DNA of 64,000 nucleotides from Alteromonas genovensis (lineage in GTDB: Bacteria; Pseudomonadota; Gammaproteobacteria; Enterobacterales; Alteromonadaceae), in NCBI RefSeq assembly GCF_010500895.1, contig NZ_JAAAWO010000008.1, positions 119,537-183,536 on the forward strand. The letters run 5' to 3'. Position numbers and translations under genes: made by a program. Positions 28,782 through 38,772 of this stretch are shown in pieces (within the stretch, counting starts at the first letter, position 1; each line of letters starts with the position of its first letter). A model generated the notes under the pieces. That model was not told the DNA's origin. It saw only the letters and a list, made by a program, of their open reading frames with translations, and made no database searches.

Positions 28782-29831
28782 ATGAGCCTGATAGGTATAG
28801 TAAAAAGCTCAAATTGTGGTTCTATCGTAGACAATATCGTCAAAGAGCTCTTAGAGAGAGAGGTATTTAGATTTCTTGAGGTCCAAATTTGTGAAGATGA
28901 CTTAGATAAGCTCATTGATTGTGACGTGGTGATTTGTTTTGGGTTTAGACTTCACTTATCAGTGACGGAAAATATCTTTTCAAAGCTGTTACACGCCACC
29001 TCTGTCGGTTGCCACATTTTATTTTGGACGCATGAGTCTTTCTGGGATCATCAATCAAATTCTGGCTATTTTCAATTTGGACGATTTTTCCACCATATGA
29101 ACTGTTATACAGGAGATGTTTTTACATCTGAAAAGTCTTTTTATTTTGGAGAATATGGTAAGTTCTGGGCAGATTCATCTAAATGCAAGGTTGAGCGTCC
29201 ATCTAAAGACTTTTTATTCAATCGCTTTAACAGCGAAAAGAGAAAAAAAGTTTGTGCTTATGCTACGAGGTTTGATGATGTGTATTTTAATAACCAACCG
29301 CATTCACTTACCCAAACGCGAAATAAGCTGATTGAATATCTTCATAGTAAGGGGTGTTGTTCTGTCTTTGGTAACGGTTGGGAAAGCAAACTTGGCGTAC
29401 CTATAAATAGCACTAGGTCAGGTGTAGAAAATCGTAGTTGGGGAGCTGTAAAGCTAGAAGAATCAAGCGCTTCTTTCTCTTTTTCAGTTTGTTTGGAAAA
29501 TTCAGTTATCAAGCATTACGTAACAGAGAAAATATCTCACTCGTTGGAAGCTTGGTTGATACCAATTTACTGCTTTGATAACGACTTAAAAGGATTTGAT
29601 ACATCGGCAGCTATTAATATTAGTAAGGATATGAGCAATGCGGATTTAGAAGCAGTTTATGACACGGTCGTTAATATGGGCTTTGAAGAATATTTCGATA
29701 GACTAAGTACCCTTATTGAAAATTATAATGCTCATCTTGTATCTAGAGATAAGCTTAAAGAGCATCGCTTGCAGCCCATAATAAGAATTGAACAAAAAAT
29801 TGGATACTTAATTTCGAGAATCACACTATGA
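28782..29831 (+). CDS. GT10-like glycosyltransferase (alpha-1,3-fucosyltransferase type)
   Basis: 349 residues. The hallmark is [20 protein letters not shown] near residues 235-254, corresponding to the GT10 donor-binding motif (FxxxFENS...DYxTEK), followed by AWLIPIYC. The N-terminal half (1-180) is a divergent acceptor domain. The stop overlaps the gmd start (ATGA), giving tight coupling to GDP-6-deoxysugar synthesis. GT10 enzymes use GDP-fucose; in this context GDP-colitose, which lacks only the 3-hydroxyl, is a reasonable donor. Confidence 0.68.
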   Translation: MSLIGIVKSSNCGSIVDNIVKELLEREVFRFLEVQICEDDLDKLIDCDVVICFGFRLHLSVTENIFSKLLHATSVGCHILFWTHESFWDHQSNSGYFQFGRFFHHMNCYTGDVFTSEKSFYFGEYGKFWADSSKCKVERPSKDFLFNRFNSEKRKKVCAYATRFDDVYFNNQPHSLTQTRNKLIEYLHSKGCCSVFGNGWESKLGVPINSTRSGVENRSWGAVKLEESSASFSFSVCLENSVIKHYVTEKISHSLEAWLIPIYCFDNDLKGFDTSAAINISKDMSNADLEAVYDTVVNMGFEEYFDRLSTLIENYNAHLVSRDKLKEHRLQPIIRIEQKIGYLISRITL

Positions 29832-30943
29832 AAAAAGCACTTATTACCGGTGTAACCGGCCAGGATGGCTCATATTTAGCCGAGTTTTTATTAGAGAAAG
29901 GATATGAGGTACACGGAATAAAGCGTCGTGCTTCTTCTTTTAACACTGAACGTGTCGACCATATTTTTCAAGATCCACACGTTCAAAATGCACGGTTTAA
30001 ATTGCATTATGGCGATTTAACAGACTCTTCAAATCTTATCCGCATCATGAAAGAAGTGGAGCCCGATGAAGTGTATAACCTTGGTGCGCAATCACACGTT
30101 GCGGTGTCGTTTGAAGCACCGGAATACACTGCTGATGTAGACGCCATGGGCACATTGCGTTTGTTAGAAGCTATTCGCTTTTTAGGGTTTGAGAAGAAAA
30201 CTAAGTTCTACCAAGCGTCTACCTCAGAGCTTTACGGTGAAGTACAAGAAATTCCTCAAAAGGAAACTACGCCATTTCACCCCCGCTCGCCTTATGCTGT
30301 AGCAAAGATGTATGCGTATTGGATAGCGGTGAATTATCGCGAGTCTTATGGCATTTATGCATGTAATGGAATTTTATTCAATCATGAATCTCCGCGAAGA
30401 GGTGAAACGTTTGTAACTCGTAAAATTACGCGCGGCATTGCTAATATAGCGCAAGGGCTAGAGTCGTGCTTGTATTTAGGTAATATGGATGCGCTTCGTG
30501 ACTGGGGTCATGCGAAGGACTACGTTCGTATGCAATGGATGATGTTACAGCAGGACAACCCAGAAGATTTTGTTATTGCTACAGGTAAACAAATTTCAGT
30601 GCGTGAATTTGTTACAATGTCGGCTAAAGAAGCGGGCATAACGCTTGAATTTAGTGGTGAAGGTGTTGATGAAATTGCAACAGTTATGGGCGTGTCTGGT
30701 GATAATGCATCAGGCGTAAAAGAGGGTGATGTAATTGTCAAAGTAGACCCTCGTTACTTCCGTCCTGCCGAAGTAGAAACGCTACTTGGCGATCCTACCA
30801 AGGCAAAAGAAAAACTTGGCTGGGTACCCGAGATTTCAGTAGAAGAAATGTGTTCAGAAATGGTACAAGCGGATTTAGACAAAGCCAAGCAGCACGCACT
30901 ACTTAAAAGCTCTGGTTATAACGTTTCTTTCTCGGTTGAATAA
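29828..30943 (+). CDS. gmd: GDP-mannose 4,6-dehydratase
   Basis: 371-residue SDR enzyme that converts GDP-mannose to GDP-4-keto-6-deoxymannose. It shows the NADP loop [15 protein letters not shown] (8-22), the [14 protein letters not shown] segment, the catalytic [11 protein letters not shown] and [10 protein letters not shown] (YxxxK), and [17 protein letters not shown]. It overlaps the upstream transferase by 4 bases, and its stop abuts the next ATG. It is the branch point for fucose, colitose, perosamine or rhamnose; the colD neighbour indicates colitose. Confidence 0.96.
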   Translation: MKKALITGVTGQDGSYLAEFLLEKGYEVHGIKRRASSFNTERVDHIFQDPHVQNARFKLHYGDLTDSSNLIRIMKEVEPDEVYNLGAQSHVAVSFEAPEYTADVDAMGTLRLLEAIRFLGFEKKTKFYQASTSELYGEVQEIPQKETTPFHPRSPYAVAKMYAYWIAVNYRESYGIYACNGILFNHESPRRGETFVTRKITRGIANIAQGLESCLYLGNMDALRDWGHAKDYVRMQWMMLQQDNPEDFVIATGKQISVREFVTMSAKEAGITLEFSGEGVDEIATVMGVSGDNASGVKEGDVIVKVDPRYFRPAEVETLLGDPTKAKEKLGWVPEISVEEMCSEMVQADLDKAKQHALLKSSGYNVSFSVE

Positions 30944-31861
30944 ATGAAAATTTTTGTAACAGGCGGTTCAGGCATGGTAGGGCGCAATATTATTGCGCTT
31001 TCATCAAGCCAAGAACATGAAATAATTGCCCCATCTAGCAAAGAAGTAAACTTAATGAATTTCGATTCGCTATCGTCATTTATTAAAAGTGAACGCCCAG
31101 ATGCAATCATTCATTGTGCTGGGCTTGTTGGCGGTATTCAGGCAAACATTAAAAGCCCTTTTGATTTTGCACATATTAATTCACTTCTTGGGCTTAATGT
31201 AATAAAAGCTGCGTTGGACAATAATGTTGAGAAGGTTTTGAACCTCGGTAGTTCGTGTATGTACCCCCGCGATGCTGTAAACCCGTTGAATGAAACCGAT
31301 ATTCTTAAAGGTGAGCTAGAACCTACTAACGAAGGCTACGCAATTGCAAAAGTGCTTACTGCTCGTTTGTGTGACTACGCTAATCTACAATATGGCACGA
31401 ATTACAAAACAGTAATACCGTGTAATCTTTATGGGTATTGGGATAAATTCGATCCCAACCATTCACATATGATCCCTGCGGTTATACGCAAAATACATGA
31501 AGCAAAAGTTGCCGGTGCTGATTCAGTTGAGATTTGGGGTGATGGAAAAACGCGAAGAGAATTCATGTTCGCAGAAGATTTGGCTGACTTTTGCCTATTC
31601 GCATTGAGCAAATTTGATGCATTAGAGCAACTAACGAATGTTGGTCTAGGCTTCGATTATTCTATTTCAGACTACTACTCGGCTATTGCTGAACTGGTTG
31701 GTTTTGAAGGGGAGTTTACATACGACCTGTCGAAACCTGCAGGGATGAAGCAAAAGCTTGTATCGGTTGAAAGGTTAAAACAACTAGGCTGGAGTGCGAA
31801 GCATTCGTTAACGCAAGGCTTAGAGAAAACATATCAATTTTATTTGAAGGAGCATTGTTAA
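30944..31861 (+). CDS. colC: ColC-like GDP-sugar epimerase/reductase (Fcl family)
   Basis: 305-residue SDR protein with MKIFVTGGSGMVGRNII, LGSSCMYPRDAVNPLNE, EPTNEGYAIAK (catalytic YxxxK) and DGKTRREFMFAEDLADF. The family includes GDP-fucose synthase and the colitose enzyme ColC, both 5-epimerase/4-reductases. The MVGRN...APSSKEVNL start and the colD neighbour fit ColC better than Fcl, giving GDP-L-colitose as product. Sequence alone does not settle it; Fcl, giving GDP-L-fucose, is the alternative. It begins directly after the gmd stop. Confidence 0.75.
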   Translation: MKIFVTGGSGMVGRNIIALSSSQEHEIIAPSSKEVNLMNFDSLSSFIKSERPDAIIHCAGLVGGIQANIKSPFDFAHINSLLGLNVIKAALDNNVEKVLNLGSSCMYPRDAVNPLNETDILKGELEPTNEGYAIAKVLTARLCDYANLQYGTNYKTVIPCNLYGYWDKFDPNHSHMIPAVIRKIHEAKVAGADSVEIWGDGKTRREFMFAEDLADFCLFALSKFDALEQLTNVGLGFDYSISDYYSAIAELVGFEGEFTYDLSKPAGMKQKLVSVERLKQLGWSAKHSLTQGLEKTYQFYLKEHC

Positions 31862-33030
31862 TGTCACTGCCTCTAGCAACATCCACATGGGATGATAAAG
31901 AGATTGCTGCACTAAATTCTGTAATTGAAAGTGGCATGTTTAGCATGGGTAAACACGTCGCAGAGTTTGAGGCTGAGTTTGCAGAGTTTGTTGGTTCTAA
32001 GTATAGCGTAATGGTGAACTCTGGCTCTTCCGCAAACTTACTCGCTGTTGCTGCGTTGTTTTTCAAAAAAGAAGGAAAGCTAAAAGCGGGCGACGAGGTT
32101 ATCGTACCAGCAGTTAGCTGGTCTACAACCTATTACCCTCTTCAGCAATACGGTTTGAAATTAAAGTTTGTTGACATTGATAAAGACACGCTTAACTTAG
32201 ACCTAACGCAACTTGAAAGTGCAATTACAGAAAAAACGAAGGCAATATTTGCTGTTAATCTGTTGGGTAACCCAATTGATTATAAAAAAGTAGAGCCGAT
32301 GATTGAAGGTAAAGATATCTATCTTTTAGAAGATAACTGTGAATCTCTAGGCGCTACCTTGGAAAGCAAGCATGCGGGCACCTTCGGAGTAATGGGTACT
32401 TTCAGCTCTTTCTTTAGTCACCATATTTCAACGATGGAAGGCGGCTTAATTGCCACAGATGACGAAGAAATTTATCATATCTTACTTTCTATCCGTTCGC
32501 ATGGGTGGACTCGTCATTTACCTAAAGACAACAAAGTTGTAGAAAAAAGCGATGATCCATTTCATGAATCATTTAGATTTGTTTTGCCAGGCTACAATGT
32601 TCGGCCCTTGGATATGTCTGGGGCATTAGGTAAAGAGCAACTCAAAAAGCTACCGGGAATCATAAACGGGCGTCGTGAAAACGCTAAATCTTTTGTTGAT
32701 ATTTTTTCTAAAATTGATGGAATTAGTATTCAGAAAGAAACCGGTAATAGCAGTTGGTTTGGATTCGCTATTATCTGCGATGCAGGTAGTGAAATGAGGG
32801 ACAAAGTGGTTGCAGCTCTTACCGCTGAAGATATTGTTTGTAGGCCAATCGTAGCTGGAGATTTTACAAAGAACGAGGTTATGAGTTACTTTGACTACGA
32901 GCTGCATGGTGAAATGAAAAATGCATCTGTAATAGATAATTCAGGCTTTTTTATAGGAAATCACCATTATGATGTGAAAGATAAACTAACATCAGTGGCA
33001 AAAATTATTGAGCAAACGTTAAAGTCATAA
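31861..33030 (+). CDS. colD: GDP-4-keto-6-deoxymannose 3-dehydratase (ColD)
   Basis: 389-residue PLP-dependent fold type I enzyme of the DegT family. At the position where sugar aminotransferases have the PLP-binding lysine, this protein has histidine: SHHISTMEGG, His187-His188. That exchange marks ColD (His188 in E. coli, from memory) and the E1 dehydrase, which remove the 3-hydroxyl instead of transferring an amino group. Other landmarks are VMVNSGSSANLLAVAAL, DEVIVPAVSWSTT and EDNCESLGA. ATG 31861 shares one base with the colC stop, behind GAAGGAG; a TTG six bases upstream is less likely. A terminator follows. Confidence 0.88.
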   Translation: MSLPLATSTWDDKEIAALNSVIESGMFSMGKHVAEFEAEFAEFVGSKYSVMVNSGSSANLLAVAALFFKKEGKLKAGDEVIVPAVSWSTTYYPLQQYGLKLKFVDIDKDTLNLDLTQLESAITEKTKAIFAVNLLGNPIDYKKVEPMIEGKDIYLLEDNCESLGATLESKHAGTFGVMGTFSSFFSHHISTMEGGLIATDDEEIYHILLSIRSHGWTRHLPKDNKVVEKSDDPFHESFRFVLPGYNVRPLDMSGALGKEQLKKLPGIINGRRENAKSFVDIFSKIDGISIQKETGNSSWFGFAIICDAGSEMRDKVVAALTAEDIVCRPIVAGDFTKNEVMSYFDYELHGEMKNASVIDNSGFFIGNHHYDVKDKLTSVAKIIEQTLKS

Positions 33031-33049
33031 TTATTATGAACTAGCCAAC

Positions 33050-33077
33050 AAAAAGCAGCGCTTTCGCGCTGCTTTTT
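33050..33077 (+). terminator. Terminator after colD
   Basis: A perfect 12-bp stem AAAAAGCAGCGC/GCGCTGCTTTTT with a TTTC loop. It ends the gmd-colC-colD transcription unit 20 bases after the colD stop. Confidence 0.92.
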
Positions 33078-33102
33078 CATATTGTAATTCCCAAATAAAT
33101 TT

Positions 33103-33558
33103 ATGAGCTTTTTGAGTCAAAAAACATTCACAAACATCATAGCCGCAACCCCTTTGGTGTCTATCGACTTACTAGTTGAAAACACAGAAGGACAGATATT
33201 GTTGGGCTATAGAAACAACCGGCCTGCAAAAGGCTACTGGTTTGTGCCAGGTGGGCGTATTTTAAAAGATGAGTCTATGGATAGCGCATTTAAGCGCCTA
33301 ACGTTAGCCGAACTTGGGGTAGTACTTGAACGTCAACAGGCTGAGTTTTTAGGCCCTTATGAGCACTTTTATAACGACTATGTTTTTGGTGAAGGAGTGA
33401 CTACTCATTACGTGGTATTAGGTTATAAATTATTGTGTGACATTGATATTTCGAGATTACCCATGGTGCAGCATAATCAATATAAGTGGTTCGATAAGCC
33501 TAGCATGTTGGTAAACGATAAAGTACATCAGCATAGTAAATGGTATTTACAAGCTTGA
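33103..33558 (+). CDS. gmm: GDP-mannose mannosyl hydrolase (Nudix)
   Basis: 151 residues, hydrolysing GDP-mannose (and GDP-glucose) to the sugar and GDP. The start FLSQKTFTNIIAATPLVSID, the core NRPAKGYWFVPGGRI and TTHYVVLGYKL match E. coli Gmm closely. The Nudix box is the variant seen in Gmm (GGRILKDESMDSAFKRLTLA, about 46-65), with fewer glutamates than the standard box. gmm commonly accompanies manC, gmd and colitose or fucose genes, where it may balance the GDP-mannose pool. Confidence 0.93.
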   Translation: MSFLSQKTFTNIIAATPLVSIDLLVENTEGQILLGYRNNRPAKGYWFVPGGRILKDESMDSAFKRLTLAELGVVLERQQAEFLGPYEHFYNDYVFGEGVTTHYVVLGYKLLCDIDISRLPMVQHNQYKWFDKPSMLVNDKVHQHSKWYLQA

Positions 33559-33752
33559 TGGGGTTTGGCGTTACTAATAGGTATCCATTTTAAATTGCTC
33601 GAAAAGCTCGTAAGTTCCAAATTGAAGAGAGTTGGCCACAGCCATCTTGTAAATTTCTCATTCATAATGCATTGTTTGTTATAATATTGTTGATAACAAG
33701 CGAGCTTCGAAATGGTTTATTTTCCATGCACTAGCCACGAAAATTAGTAGAA

Positions 33753-34466
33753 ATGATTAAAATAATTTTAAATTCAAAAGAAAGTGCTTCATTTTCAAAG
33801 AGGCTGCGCGAGGAAGTCTTAGCGTTGATACAAAGTCAAGGCTTAGGGGATGTGGAGTTTGGAATTGATGATCAGCCCCAAGAGTCATTCGATAACCCCG
33901 GGCCAGCATGTTCTTTGACTAGAGAGTTGTTACTCGATAATTTAGCTGAGCTTCAAAGTGATGCGCTAGTGCTTGAAGAGCAATTGAATTCCTCTAAAGA
34001 GCGAAATTGCTATTTAGAAGAAAAAATAAATTGGCTTAGAGGTAAATCAGGTGAAGGCGATTTTGTAGCTGTAAAAGTGAAGGGCGGCGCTAGCCTTCTG
34101 AGCGGCGCTGGGGATACGCATTCCGTGCTAGCGCAAGTGATTAACAAAATGGATTCGAATGCACGTGGAAAATCTGCCTTGTCATTTTCGCTGTCTAAGC
34201 GAGCTAGAAGAGACAAAGCTTTAATTTCCAAAAGTGAGTATTTTGATGAGGCGTATGTCGTTGGTGAGTTACAAAAGCTTGGGCTAAAAGTAAAAGAACC
34301 ATTAGATTTTTTCGTTTCTTTCGGGGCTGAACTTGAGATTTCGCCCTCTGAAAAATTTGATACAACGTCCTACTTAGCTATGAACCCTGATGTAAAAGAA
34401 TCGGGTATCAACCCTCTTCTTCACTACATAAAACACGGCAAAGCGGAAGGCCGAGTTCTTATCTAG
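33753..34466 (+). CDS. Small coiled-coil protein with one YPDV/EGR module
   Basis: 237 residues of unknown function. The middle (about 55-95) is predicted coiled coil (LLLDNLAELQSDALVLEEQL). The last 35 residues (about 203-237) are one copy of the shared module: SYLAMNPDVKESGINP ... HYIKHGKAEGR. It has no signal peptide and no catalytic motif. The architecture is a shortened version of the 22328-24001 protein, suggesting a partner or scaffold role. Confidence 0.65.
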   Translation: MIKIILNSKESASFSKRLREEVLALIQSQGLGDVEFGIDDQPQESFDNPGPACSLTRELLLDNLAELQSDALVLEEQLNSSKERNCYLEEKINWLRGKSGEGDFVAVKVKGGASLLSGAGDTHSVLAQVINKMDSNARGKSALSFSLSKRARRDKALISKSEYFDEAYVVGELQKLGLKVKEPLDFFVSFGAELEISPSEKFDTTSYLAMNPDVKESGINPLLHYIKHGKAEGRVLI

Positions 34467-34526
34467 TAAAGTTAGAACACTCTTTCATCAAGCATTCTAC
34501 ATACAATAAACCATGGAGATAACTTA

Positions 34527-36890
34527 GTGGTTAACGACGTGCTGCTCTCAGCCAATAAAGCTTTTTCGGAACAGAACTTTAGTAAAGCATTAGCGCTCTA
34601 CGAAAAGTGCTTTCCATCGAATGTGAAAGAGCTCGCAGGTATATTGCGTGACAAACCTATTTTAAAACATGTTTATAGAAATTATCTATATTCGTTAGGG
34701 TGCGAGGAAAGTGTAGATAAAATTGAACGGCTAATGTATGAATATAAAGCCGCAGACCCGCAAGATAAAATAGTTACCGCTACGAAAGAATTACCAAGGC
34801 TTGATAATCGTCAGGTATCTCCGCTTTTAAGCATAATCGTACCTATTCATAACTCTGGTCAATATCTAGATTTCTGTATTCAATCTATACGTGAACAAGA
34901 ATTTGCTGATTTTGAGCTAATTTTAATTAACGATGGGTCGACAGATTCCTCGGCGGAGATAATCGAGCGCCACGCTTTACAAGACTCTCGAATCAAAGTG
35001 CTAACTAACTCTCAGGCTTCAGGAAACCCCGGTACCCCAAGAAATCAGGCGCTGACTATAGCAAGAGGCGTATATGTTGGGTTTGTAGACAGCGATGACT
35101 GGATCAATAGAGATTTTTACTCAGAATTAATGAGTATGGCGCTAGAGAGTAATGCCGATATCGCTTTTTCTGGTGGGTTTAATAATCATGAAGCGAGCGG
35201 AAGAGTAAGTAAGCGAATATATAAAGCTGAAGGGTTTGACGACCCGAATAGTTCAAGGTTTAAAACTCATGACAGCTTCATGATTTGGGATAAAGTGTTC
35301 AAGCGTTCAATGTTGGAAATGTTTAACATCCGCTTAGGCGAGACTAAAGCCGCTGTCGATGTGCCTTTCGTATTCGCAGCTTATTATTATGCTTCAAATG
35401 TTGTTTTTAACGATGACTTTATTGGCTACAACTACAGGCGCGAGTCTGAGTCATCAGTAACTGTGGCACACCGTAAGAATTCAAATTGTGAATTTGAATT
35501 TCAGGCTTTTTCTAATGTAAGAGCGTGGGCGAATAGCAATGGTATTGCCGATTATTACTTCGCCACCATAGATATAAAGCTTGTTAGTTCGCTCATGTAT
35601 ACGCTTAAAATGGTGAGTGATGAATATTTTGATGGAGTATTCGACAAGGTAAAAGCACTGTTTGCAGACGTTGACCCTAATTCTTTCAAAGACTACTGTG
35701 TTCAAAATCAAAAGTGGTGGTTGTTTAAAGAGTTTTTGAAGGTTCGGGATCATAGCTCAGACGTTGTGAAAGCTTACTTGTTAGAAAAAGAGCATGCAGC
35801 GAAAGCGAAAACTATAGAGCAACTAATTACACCGCGCTATCAACTTGAGGGCGAAAGAGCTGGTATATTATTCTTTCCTTGTTGGTTAACAAACAACCCA
35901 TATCAAAAGCTACTTTACAAAGCGATAAATGAGCACTTTAACCTAGCTATTGAGGGGTACGATCAAAAAGGGCTTCGTAAAGAGCTGATCGACAAAAAGA
36001 AAGGTGAATTTAAATACATTCACCTTCACTGGTTACATAATTTCTTTGATTTTGAGGACTCCTCCGTTCTGGATAATACCCTAGAGTCACTTAAATACGC
36101 TAAGCAAAACGGCTTTGAGATTATATATACAGCTCACAATATTTGCTCGCACGACTCAGAGAACGCGGGAGACGAGAAACGTTACCGAGAGCAGATTCTT
36201 TCTTTGGTTGACCACTCTCTAGCACACGGCGAACTGGCAAAACAGCGGCTAATTTCAGAGTTTAATGTTGCCGCAGAAAGTATTGAAGTTGTTCCTCATG
36301 GTACGTATGGTGATTTCTACGGCGAGAAGCTTGATAAAAACCAAGCAAAAGAGAAGTTCGGTATTCCAGCTAAGTCTACTGTTTTCCTGTTTTTTGGAAA
36401 TATAAAGGGTTACAAAGGAATATTTAATCTTCTGTCGCGTTTCCAGAGTCTTCGTGAAAAGCGTGATGATGTCTACCTGATAATTGCTGGGCGAGTACTA
36501 GACCAAGACCTTATGCCAGAATTAACTGAACAGACGAGTGACGCGAACATTTTGTTTAGACCAGGCTTCGTTCAGAATGACGAAGTTATAGATTACTTTT
36601 CTAGTGCTGACTTATGCGTTTTACCGTACGAGCAGGTACTGACGTCTGGAGCTGCGATGCTTAGTGTAACAATGCGTTGCCCAGTTCTCGCTCCGTCTAT
36701 AGGTATTCTTCCGGAAGTGATCACTCCTGAAATTGGTCTCTTGTTTGATTCATTTGAGAATATGCAAGATCAAATGGAAAGGGTGGCTAGTGGGGGAGTG
36801 AGCCTTTCTCAGGATCAACAATTTGATAAAGCGCTAGACAGTTATGATTGGACAAACTTGGTTAAAAGAATCAGTTTTCTTCGTAGATAA
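34527..36890 (+). CDS. GT2-GT4 fusion glycosyltransferase
   Basis: 787 residues from GTG 34527, behind ATGGAGATAAC. The N-terminus (1-85) is TPR-like (ANKAFSEQNFSKALALYEKC), similar to the start of the GAG-synthase-like protein. The GT2 domain (about 98-330) has LSIIVPIHNSGQYL, INDGSTDSS and FVDSDDW. The C-terminal GT-B part (about 450-787) has FLFFGNIKGYKGIFNLL, PGFVQNDEVIDYFSSADL and a PYEQVLTSGAAMLS donor-loop region, GT4-like. Two linked transferases would add two successive sugars; both substrates are unknown. There is no membrane span. Confidence 0.82.
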   Translation: MVNDVLLSANKAFSEQNFSKALALYEKCFPSNVKELAGILRDKPILKHVYRNYLYSLGCEESVDKIERLMYEYKAADPQDKIVTATKELPRLDNRQVSPLLSIIVPIHNSGQYLDFCIQSIREQEFADFELILINDGSTDSSAEIIERHALQDSRIKVLTNSQASGNPGTPRNQALTIARGVYVGFVDSDDWINRDFYSELMSMALESNADIAFSGGFNNHEASGRVSKRIYKAEGFDDPNSSRFKTHDSFMIWDKVFKRSMLEMFNIRLGETKAAVDVPFVFAAYYYASNVVFNDDFIGYNYRRESESSVTVAHRKNSNCEFEFQAFSNVRAWANSNGIADYYFATIDIKLVSSLMYTLKMVSDEYFDGVFDKVKALFADVDPNSFKDYCVQNQKWWLFKEFLKVRDHSSDVVKAYLLEKEHAAKAKTIEQLITPRYQLEGERAGILFFPCWLTNNPYQKLLYKAINEHFNLAIEGYDQKGLRKELIDKKKGEFKYIHLHWLHNFFDFEDSSVLDNTLESLKYAKQNGFEIIYTAHNICSHDSENAGDEKRYREQILSLVDHSLAHGELAKQRLISEFNVAAESIEVVPHGTYGDFYGEKLDKNQAKEKFGIPAKSTVFLFFGNIKGYKGIFNLLSRFQSLREKRDDVYLIIAGRVLDQDLMPELTEQTSDANILFRPGFVQNDEVIDYFSSADLCVLPYEQVLTSGAAMLSVTMRCPVLAPSIGILPEVITPEIGLLFDSFENMQDQMERVASGGVSLSQDQQFDKALDSYDWTNLVKRISFLRR

Positions 36891-36927
36891 TAGTCACTAG
36901 GTCGTTATAGGAATACGGTATTAAAAA

Positions 36928-38772
36928 ATGGAAAAAATTGATTTAGCAGTAGTTTTCTACGAAAAAGAAATAAGTATTTTAAGCTTACTTGCAAAGTCTA
37001 TAGAACTTTACTGCGAACCAAGTTTGGTTGATAACATTTACTTCATTAACAACGCTTCAAACCCAACTAAGGGCCGACAGGCATTTGAAGAAGTTATTTT
37101 ACCACTTTTCAAAAATTTCAAAGATGCTATTTGTTTAGTAGATGCTGCAACACTTGGGGTTAACCATAGTGAAGGGGCCGACCCTTATGTGGCTCAACAG
37201 GCTTTAAAACTGTCAGCTGCTGCGCTGTCGGACAAAAATTATTATTTAGTATTAGATGCTAAAAATCATTTTATTAGAAAACTAAGACGAAATGACCTAT
37301 TTACTGAAAGCGGCAAGCCAATTTCCCATCTTCAGATTCACGGCGGTTATTTAAAAACTTGCCTAGAGGAGTCTTGCAAATACTTTGATGTAGATGTTGA
37401 TACTGCAAAGCAAGTGTTACCCACTGTGACACCTTATTTAATGATAACCTCTTTAGTTAGAGACTTGTTAGAGGAAGTCAAAAAGCGAGAGGGTACAGGT
37501 ATTTATGAACTCATTCTCAAGAATAATAAGCTAACAGAGTTTCTACTCTACTTTTCTTACTTGACGTATCGCGGAGGGAAATCGCACTTTTACGGTTTTG
37601 AGCCAAAGCCATACGCTACATTGTTTACAAAGTGGCCAGAGACTGACGAAGATATTAAAAGAGTATTAGATAGCACTTCGAATGACAGTGTTTGGACGTT
37701 TTCTGTCCACAGTAAGCGTTTCCAGCAATTAAAAAGTAATGAGATTGACTTCATTTCTAACCTATGGGTAGAACGCAGACTATTTGAAAAGAAAGATAGT
37801 GCTAAAAAATTTATTGAGCTTCAAGCCAAGCCTCCCTCTAGCCCGTCTCGAGAAATAACTAATGCTGCAGGGGATGGCAAGGTAGTAGAGGGCAGAAATA
37901 AGCGCCTGTTTATTGCTAACGACTCTAATGAAGTTATAAGGCAACATCGTGGCGAAAAGCTTCTAAATAGTTCTCAAGTTAAAGCTTGGAGAAGAATTAT
38001 TGAAACAAGGCATGCATTCTGTGCGGCGAAAGGAATAGCTTATAGGCTGATGGTAGTTCCTGATGCACATGCAGTACACAAAGACGATTTACCTCAGTTA
38101 GACAATATCAATGCTACGCGACCAATAAAACAAATTATTTCTGAAGTGTATGACCATTCATACATTAGCTACCCGCTTCAAGACCTAGTTGATGCAACTA
38201 CAAAGGGGGAGTCTTACCATCCTGTCGATTCTCACTACACAGCATATGGTGCATATGTTTGTTACAAAAGAATTATGAGAGACCTGAGGATTAATATCCC
38301 CACACTAACCGAGAATGAAGTTGAGCTAATTAATAAAAAAGGCACGGGTGACTTAGGCGAGAAGTTTGAACCACATCGTACGGCTGAATATACCGAATGT
38401 GTGGTGAAGCAGGGGAGTGCTAAAAAGGTTTGGAATAACGGCGTAACAAATCGAGGTCACATGTCTGTCTGGGTGAATGCAAACACCTCGTTACCAACTT
38501 GCGTTTTATTTACTGATTCTTATGGTTGGAAGATTCAACGATTTTTGGCTGAGTCTTTTAGTAAGCTTTTTATTATTCACAGCCCGTTGTTAGAGCATGA
38601 AGCAATAGATGTCCTAAAGCCAGATGTTGTGGTTTCTCTCATGGCAGAGCGCTTTTTGATTTATACGCCTAAAGATATTTTTGATAAGTCTGCAATGCAA
38701 TTTGCCGATGAGAAGGGCGGAGATGTTAAGTCTTATAAAGAAATTCTCTCTGTCTCAAATGTTCATGTCTAA
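36928..38772 (+). CDS. Glycosyltransferase-like protein fused to AlgJ/AlgX-like SGNH domain
   Basis: 614 residues without a signal peptide. The N-terminal part (1-290), starting IDLAVVFYEKEISILSLLAKSI, resembles DUF6492-type glycosyltransferase-like domains. The C-terminal part (about 320-614) resembles AlgJ/AlgX acetyltransferases: VVPDAHAVHKDDLP, catalytic-type Asp434-Ser435-His436 in PVDSHYTAYGAY, nucleophile-type Ser531 in FTDSYGW, and KPDVVVSLMAERFLIYTP. Such domains O-acetylate polysaccharides in the periplasm; here a cytoplasmic location is predicted, which is unusual. It overlaps the next gene by 8 bases if that starts at 38765. Confidence 0.65.
   Translation: MEKIDLAVVFYEKEISILSLLAKSIELYCEPSLVDNIYFINNASNPTKGRQAFEEVILPLFKNFKDAICLVDAATLGVNHSEGADPYVAQQALKLSAAALSDKNYYLVLDAKNHFIRKLRRNDLFTESGKPISHLQIHGGYLKTCLEESCKYFDVDVDTAKQVLPTVTPYLMITSLVRDLLEEVKKREGTGIYELILKNNKLTEFLLYFSYLTYRGGKSHFYGFEPKPYATLFTKWPETDEDIKRVLDSTSNDSVWTFSVHSKRFQQLKSNEIDFISNLWVERRLFEKKDSAKKFIELQAKPPSSPSREITNAAGDGKVVEGRNKRLFIANDSNEVIRQHRGEKLLNSSQVKAWRRIIETRHAFCAAKGIAYRLMVVPDAHAVHKDDLPQLDNINATRPIKQIISEVYDHSYISYPLQDLVDATTKGESYHPVDSHYTAYGAYVCYKRIMRDLRINIPTLTENEVELINKKGTGDLGEKFEPHRTAEYTECVVKQGSAKKVWNNGVTNRGHMSVWVNANTSLPTCVLFTDSYGWKIQRFLAESFSKLFIIHSPLLEHEAIDVLKPDVVVSLMAERFLIYTPKDIFDKSAMQFADEKGGDVKSYKEILSVSNVHV

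Noticed and set aside
31861..33030. Perosamine synthase (Per) or other sugar aminotransferase
   Set aside because: The PLP lysine is replaced by histidine, the hallmark of ColD/E1 dehydratases.
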